Positions 34,340-37,618 of a DNA stretch of 37,618 nt are shown piece after piece. Position 1 is the first letter of the stretch. Each line of letters opens with the position of its first letter. The position numbers and the translations under genes are program-made. The stretch is from an uncultured beta proteobacterium (GTDB lineage Bacteria > Pseudomonadota > Gammaproteobacteria > Burkholderiales > Burkholderiaceae_C): contig CAIJOK010000055.1 in the NCBI GenBank assembly GCA_903822205.1, positions 1 through 37,618 on the forward strand. The letters are read 5' to 3'. The notes below the pieces were generated by a model. It was not told the DNA's origin. It was given only the letters and a program-made list of their open reading frames with translations, and searched no databases.

Positions 34340-36628
34340 ATGCCCTCATTAACCCCCAAACTCATCTGGTTGGTGTTCCTTGCAAGCTCACTATTTCCGA
34401 TGATGTCTGCACAGTGTGCAGAACCGATCAAAATCGGAGTGCTTTCATTTCGTCCCAAATTACAAACCCTGGAACAGTGGAAACCCTTGGCCGCTGCACT
34501 CAAACAGGCTCTGCCCGAGCATGATTTTGTGGTGAAACCGCTGACCTACCCGGAGATGAATACGGCGGTCACCCATCGTCAGATCGATTTTGTTCTGACG
34601 AATCCAAGCCATTATGTTCTGTTGGCAAGACAGAGTGGCTTGTCTGCACCACTTGCCACCTTAGCCTCAGAAATCAATGGAAAATACACCAGCTTTTTTG
34701 GCGGCGTTATTTTTTGCCGCGCAGAACAAACCGCTATCAACACGCTGAAAGATATCGAAGGCAAAATGGTGGCAGTACCTGATACGGAATCATTGGGCGG
34801 CTACCAGATGCAGGCTTATGAACTCAAGAAAGCCGGGGTTCATCTGCCCCAAGACGCGACGCTGATGGTCACCGGTATGCCGCATGACAAGGTCGTCGTG
34901 GCGGTGCTGGCTGGCCGTGCGGACGTTGGGTTTGTTCGCAGCGGTGTCCTTGAAGGCCTCATCCATGATGGCAAGCTCAACATTCATCAGATCAAAATCC
35001 TTCATCTTCAAAATACGCCCAAATTTCCATTGCAAATCTCCACCCGTCTCTATCCAGAATGGCCTTTTGTCGCCATGCCGCATATTGATGAAAACCTGGC
35101 CCGGCATGTCGCAGCAGCCCTTTTTGTTCTCGAAGATCACAATTCATCCATATTTGACAAGGGTATTCATGGTTTTGTCGTACCTGCCGACTATTTACCG
35201 GTTGAAGAGGTGTTGCGAGAATTACGTCTTCCTCCCTTTGACAGCGCCCCCTCATTTACTCCGCAGGATATCTGGGTGCGTTATCGTTGGCAAATCACTG
35301 CCACTTTGATTGCTACAGGTTTGATCTTGATGCTGGGTGTTCGTTTGTTGGCTACGAATCGCAAGCTGGCAGCCTGGCAGCGCATTGCGCAGCGGCAGCA
35401 AAATGAATTACGGCAAAGCGAGGAACGATTTAGAAACATGGCCAATGCCGCCGAATCCGCCAACGTCTCAAAGAGTCGATTTCTTGCCACGATGTCGCAT
35501 GAGATTCGTACCCCCATGAATGGCATTTTGGGCATGGCACAACTGCTGTTGATGCCCAACTTGATAGAAAATGATCGTCTTCTGTATTCAAGAACCATTT
35601 TGTCATCTGGACAGATATTATTGACACTGCTCAACGATATTCTTGACCTGTCAAAAATTGAGGCCGGAAAATTTCAGCTTGATAACAAAGTTTTTGAACC
35701 CGATTTGCTGCTCCGTGAAACGACAATGCTTTTTTCTGGCACGGCAAATTCCAAAGGTCTGCAACTTGAATACCAATGGAAAGGCCAAGCAGGCCGCCGC
35801 TACCTGTCCGACGCGACCCGTATTCGTCAGATGCTGTCGAACATCGTTGGTAATGCCATCAAATTTACCAAGGAGGGTTCCGTTGGTATAGAAGGCATCG
35901 AGATTGAAAGCGATGGTGAATCGGCACTACTCGAATTTTCGGTGACCGACACAGGCATTGGCATACCCCCTGAAAAAATTGATTTACTCTTTCAACCCTT
36001 TTCACAGACCGATAACTCCATCACGCGCGAGTTTGGTGGTTCGGGGCTGGGCCTGTCCATTGTGCGCCACTTGGCCCAGATGATGGGCGGCGACGTGGGT
36101 GTCGAAAGCGTCTTGGGCAAAGGTTCAAAATTTTGGTTCAGGCTGCGCGCCCAACAGGTCGCAGGCAGTGAAGAATGCCGCAGTTCCGAACGTTCTGCAC
36201 CTGTGCCCACCAACGTCACGACTGAGCCAGCCCAGTTGGCAGGGTATGTATTGGTCGTTGAGGACAACCTCGTCAATCGCATGGTGATCGAGTCATTCCT
36301 GACACAACTCGGTCTCAGCGCGATACCCGCCTACGACGGCCAGCAGGCATTGGGCCTCATCACGCAAGCTGAGTGTCCCGACTTGATTTTGATCTTGATG
36401 GATTTGCACATGCCGGTGATGGATGGCTACAGTGCGACAGAGCAGATACGTCAGTGGGAAAGTAGCAACAACCGACAACGTTTGCCGATCATTGCCTTGA
36501 CCGCCGATGCCTACGAAGAAGACCGCCAGCATTGCCTGGCAGTGGGTATGGACGACTTTCTAACCAAGCCCATCGCGTTTGATGCCCTCAAGCAGACTTT
36601 ACACAAGTGGCTGAGTCATCGACCCTGA
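34340..36628 (+). CDS. Hybrid histidine kinase with PhnD-like periplasmic binding sensor
   Basis: 762 residues from ATG 34340; a start at 34304 would put charged residues before the signal peptide. The signal sequence (IWLVFLASSLFP) is followed by a PhnD/phosphonate-type substrate-binding domain (about 30-280): IKIGVLSFRPK, DFVLTNPSHYV, AVPDTESLGGYQMQ, GRADVGFVRSG. A transmembrane helix lies near 315-338. HisKA follows with H387 in MSHEIRTPMNGILG, the HATPase has NAIKF and FGGSGLGLS, and the receiver has D688 in LMDLHMPVMDG. TtrS-type kinases use a similar sensor for tetrathionate, but the ligand here cannot be read from sequence. There is no Hpt or DNA-binding domain. The kinase core is a distant paralogue of the two hybrid kinases in the - strand cluster. 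Confidence 0.92.
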   Translation: MPSLTPKLIWLVFLASSLFPMMSAQCAEPIKIGVLSFRPKLQTLEQWKPLAAALKQALPEHDFVVKPLTYPEMNTAVTHRQIDFVLTNPSHYVLLARQSGLSAPLATLASEINGKYTSFFGGVIFCRAEQTAINTLKDIEGKMVAVPDTESLGGYQMQAYELKKAGVHLPQDATLMVTGMPHDKVVVAVLAGRADVGFVRSGVLEGLIHDGKLNIHQIKILHLQNTPKFPLQISTRLYPEWPFVAMPHIDENLARHVAAALFVLEDHNSSIFDKGIHGFVVPADYLPVEEVLRELRLPPFDSAPSFTPQDIWVRYRWQITATLIATGLILMLGVRLLATNRKLAAWQRIAQRQQNELRQSEERFRNMANAAESANVSKSRFLATMSHEIRTPMNGILGMAQLLLMPNLIENDRLLYSRTILSSGQILLTLLNDILDLSKIEAGKFQLDNKVFEPDLLLRETTMLFSGTANSKGLQLEYQWKGQAGRRYLSDATRIRQMLSNIVGNAIKFTKEGSVGIEGIEIESDGESALLEFSVTDTGIGIPPEKIDLLFQPFSQTDNSITREFGGSGLGLSIVRHLAQMMGGDVGVESVLGKGSKFWFRLRAQQVAGSEECRSSERSAPVPTNVTTEPAQLAGYVLVVEDNLVNRMVIESFLTQLGLSAIPAYDGQQALGLITQAECPDLILILMDLHMPVMDGYSATEQIRQWESSNNRQRLPIIALTADAYEEDRQHCLAVGMDDFLTKPIAFDALKQTLHKWLSHRP

Positions 36629-36634
36629 GTGGGG

Positions 36635-36892
36635 TCACACGTCGATCAGGACAGCATCACCGTGCAGCTCCATCAGGGCACGCCGTGCATAGGCGACTTT
36701 TGACCACTGGTGGCCGAGCTGCGAGTCAAGGTGCAAGGTGCGTGTGCCTTTAAGGTCGTGCCAAAACATGGAACCACGCACTTCGGCTGCGGCTTTTTGG
36801 GCTTGCGCTAAGGCGACAAACACCGTTTCAGCATCAATATACTGACGCTTTTGGCTCTCTGAGAGTTCAAACAAGGTGTCTGTGGCTGGCAT
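36635..36892 (-). pseudogene. N-terminal fragment, possible GSU2403-family nucleotidyltransferase-fold protein
   Basis: This 85-residue frame, with ESQKRQYIDAETVF, AQKAAAEVRGSMFWHDLKG and RTLHLDS, resembles the N-terminus of GSU2403-family nucleotidyltransferase-fold proteins, which run to several hundred residues. The frame ends after LIDV with no catalytic part. It converges on the hybrid kinase with a 6-bp gap. It may be a truncated relic or a small free-standing gene. The family link is from memory and uncertain. Confidence 0.42.
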
Positions 36893-36935
36893 ATAGCGTT
36901 CGGTTCAATGTAAAAAATGAATATCGTACTTCACA

Positions 36936-37244
36936 TTGAACCTGTCATTAAATCAAGCAGTTAGCATAATAATTGACCTTCTGGCGCTCACGCTGCGTAT
37001 CAGTTTTGCCTGGCCAACCACCGCCTGTCACGACTGGCGCTTGCCAAGCAAAGATGAGCTGATGGGGCTGGTTGTCGAAAGTGTCATCCCGACCATTGAT
37101 GGCACTTGGTTTCCCAATACGCAAACATCCTGGTATTGGACAGGGACGGATACGGCAGGCAGCGCTTGGATCGTCTATTTCGGCAATGGCTACGTCGGCT
37201 ACTACTTCCGCTACAACTACGGCCATGTGCGCCTTGTGCGTTAG
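36936..37244 (+). pseudogene. DUF1566 (Lcl-type) C-terminal fragment
   Basis: From about residue 32 this frame reads DWRLPSKDELMGLV, then GTWFPNTQTSWYWTGT, then AWIVYFGNG and finally HVRLVR before the stop. These are the hallmarks of a DUF1566 (Lcl C-terminal) domain with a C-type-lectin-like fold. The signal peptide and N-terminal half found in complete family members are missing; the first 31 residues look like unrelated sequence read in frame. I take it as a 5'-truncated gene. The end is unusual: nineteen codons in a row (37170-37226) all end in C or T, mostly TAC, GGC, TTC, GTC, CGC and AAC. Confidence 0.66.
37167..37241 (+). other. Candidate DGR variable region (VR) in the DUF1566 fragment
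   Basis: The last 25 codons before the stop follow the pattern expected when AAC codons of a template repeat are mutated at adenines: TAC, GGC, TTC, CGC, GTC and AAC dominate, and the segment ends in GTGCGCCTTGTGCGT. DUF1566 proteins are known targets of diversity-generating retroelements. No template repeat or reverse transcriptase is visible in the window. Confidence 0.42.
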
Positions 37245-37618
37245 GGTGGATGGGGTGGGGTGGTGAGTGTTTGGCGTGCCCGTCAGTGTTTGATCGCGAA
37301 GAGCTTTTGGGGTATTTGGCGGTTTGACTGTTTTTTTGGAACAAATTGATGCTGACCGTAACCTTTAATGAATATCATGGATCGATTTGAATATCCCGTT
37401 ATGTTGATAGCCGCCAGAGTGAGTGGGTTTGATTATTTGACGAAACATACTGTAGAATAAATCAATGAAAATAGTTAATCAGGAAATCTGAAATTGGGGC
37501 AGGGGCAAGCCCTGCCCCTACGATATCGTCCGAAATTGTAGGGGCAACCCTTGCGGTTGCCCCCCTTGCGGTTGCCCCCATTGCGGTTTCTCCCATTGCG
37601 GTTTCCCCAGATCGGCGC
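37245..37618. other. Gene-free stretch at the window end
   Basis: No credible coding sequence is seen in these 374 bases. The first 250 are ordinary spacer with a G-rich start and an AT-rich middle. The last 120 hold stacked GC-rich palindromes and tandem repeats described separately. Confidence 0.7.
37496..37610. repeat. GC-rich palindromes plus 15-bp tandem repeat x4
   Basis: A 9-bp stem (GGGGCAGGG 37496-37504 with CCCTGCCCC 37510-37518) is followed by the palindrome ACGATATCGT (37520-37529). An 8-bp stem comes next (GGGGCAAC 37541-37548 with GTTGCCCC 37556-37563). Four 15-bp units beginning TTGCGGTT then run from 37551 to 37610. The last two units have diverged to TTGCGGTTTC. This is the style of dispersed intergenic repeats rather than a CRISPR, since there are no spacers. 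Confidence 0.8.

Noticed and set aside
37551-37610. CRISPR-like array
   Set aside because: 15-bp units follow one another directly; there are no unique spacers.

Overview
The window looks like chromosomal DNA from a betaproteobacterium, most likely Burkholderiales of the Comamonadaceae type (Rhodoferax/Polaromonas-like). I infer this from moderate GC, the MutL, RhlE and HD-GYP protein styles, and the dense two-component signalling. The genus cannot be fixed from sequence alone. I saw no rRNA, tRNA or CRISPR array.

Region 1 (about 187-6295, + strand) is a decayed type I restriction-modification locus. It holds a C-terminal HsdR fragment, a half-length frameshifted HsdS, and an HsdM whose centre is deleted so that its N-terminus abuts its C-terminus out of frame. 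Two intact genes sit inside it: a PHP-ABC ATPase (TrlF-like) and an AlbA_2/HATPase protein. They are translationally coupled to their neighbours and look like the surviving defence or regulatory cargo. An IS200-like (RAYT) transposase with perfect palindromes upstream lies between the hsdS and hsdM remnants.

Region 2 (about 6510-24696, all - strand) is an 18-kb signalling cluster. In order of transcription it encodes: a cyclic-nucleotide-binding protein with a FliG-like C-terminus; an RsbQ-like alpha/beta hydrolase overlapping a GAF/PAS hybrid kinase; a membrane hybrid kinase; REC-HD-GYP; PAS-EAL-REC; a Cache-PAS-GAF kinase; HDOD; a second REC-HD-GYP with a broken active site; DUF3391-HD-GYP; and a PAS-PAS kinase. 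It has three HD-GYP proteins and one EAL protein but no GGDEF, so it appears built to remove c-di-GMP. None of the response regulators carries a DNA-binding domain. Two copies of a palindromic MITE-like element and two heptameric repeat tracts lie between genes.

Region 3 (about 24919-29475, - strand) is an OmpR-type response regulator and histidine kinase pair, followed by a large lipoprotein rich in LTxxQ-like motifs and a small secreted protein. Three exact 10-bp direct repeats lie upstream of the regulator.

Region 4 (29545-36628) is more ordinary: mutL and a small membrane protein on the - strand, then an RhlE-type helicase and a PhnD-like-sensor hybrid kinase on the + strand.

Region 5 (36635-37618) looks like a scrap yard. 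It holds an N-terminal nucleotidyltransferase-family fragment, a DUF1566 fragment whose last codons resemble a diversity-generating retroelement variable region, and GC-rich palindromes with 15-bp tandem repeats.

The most promising unit for new biology is the - strand cluster headed by the cNMP-FliG-like protein and the RsbQ-like hydrolase/PAS-kinase pair. A small-ligand sensor, phosphorelay, c-di-GMP degradation and possibly motility control appear to be linked there.
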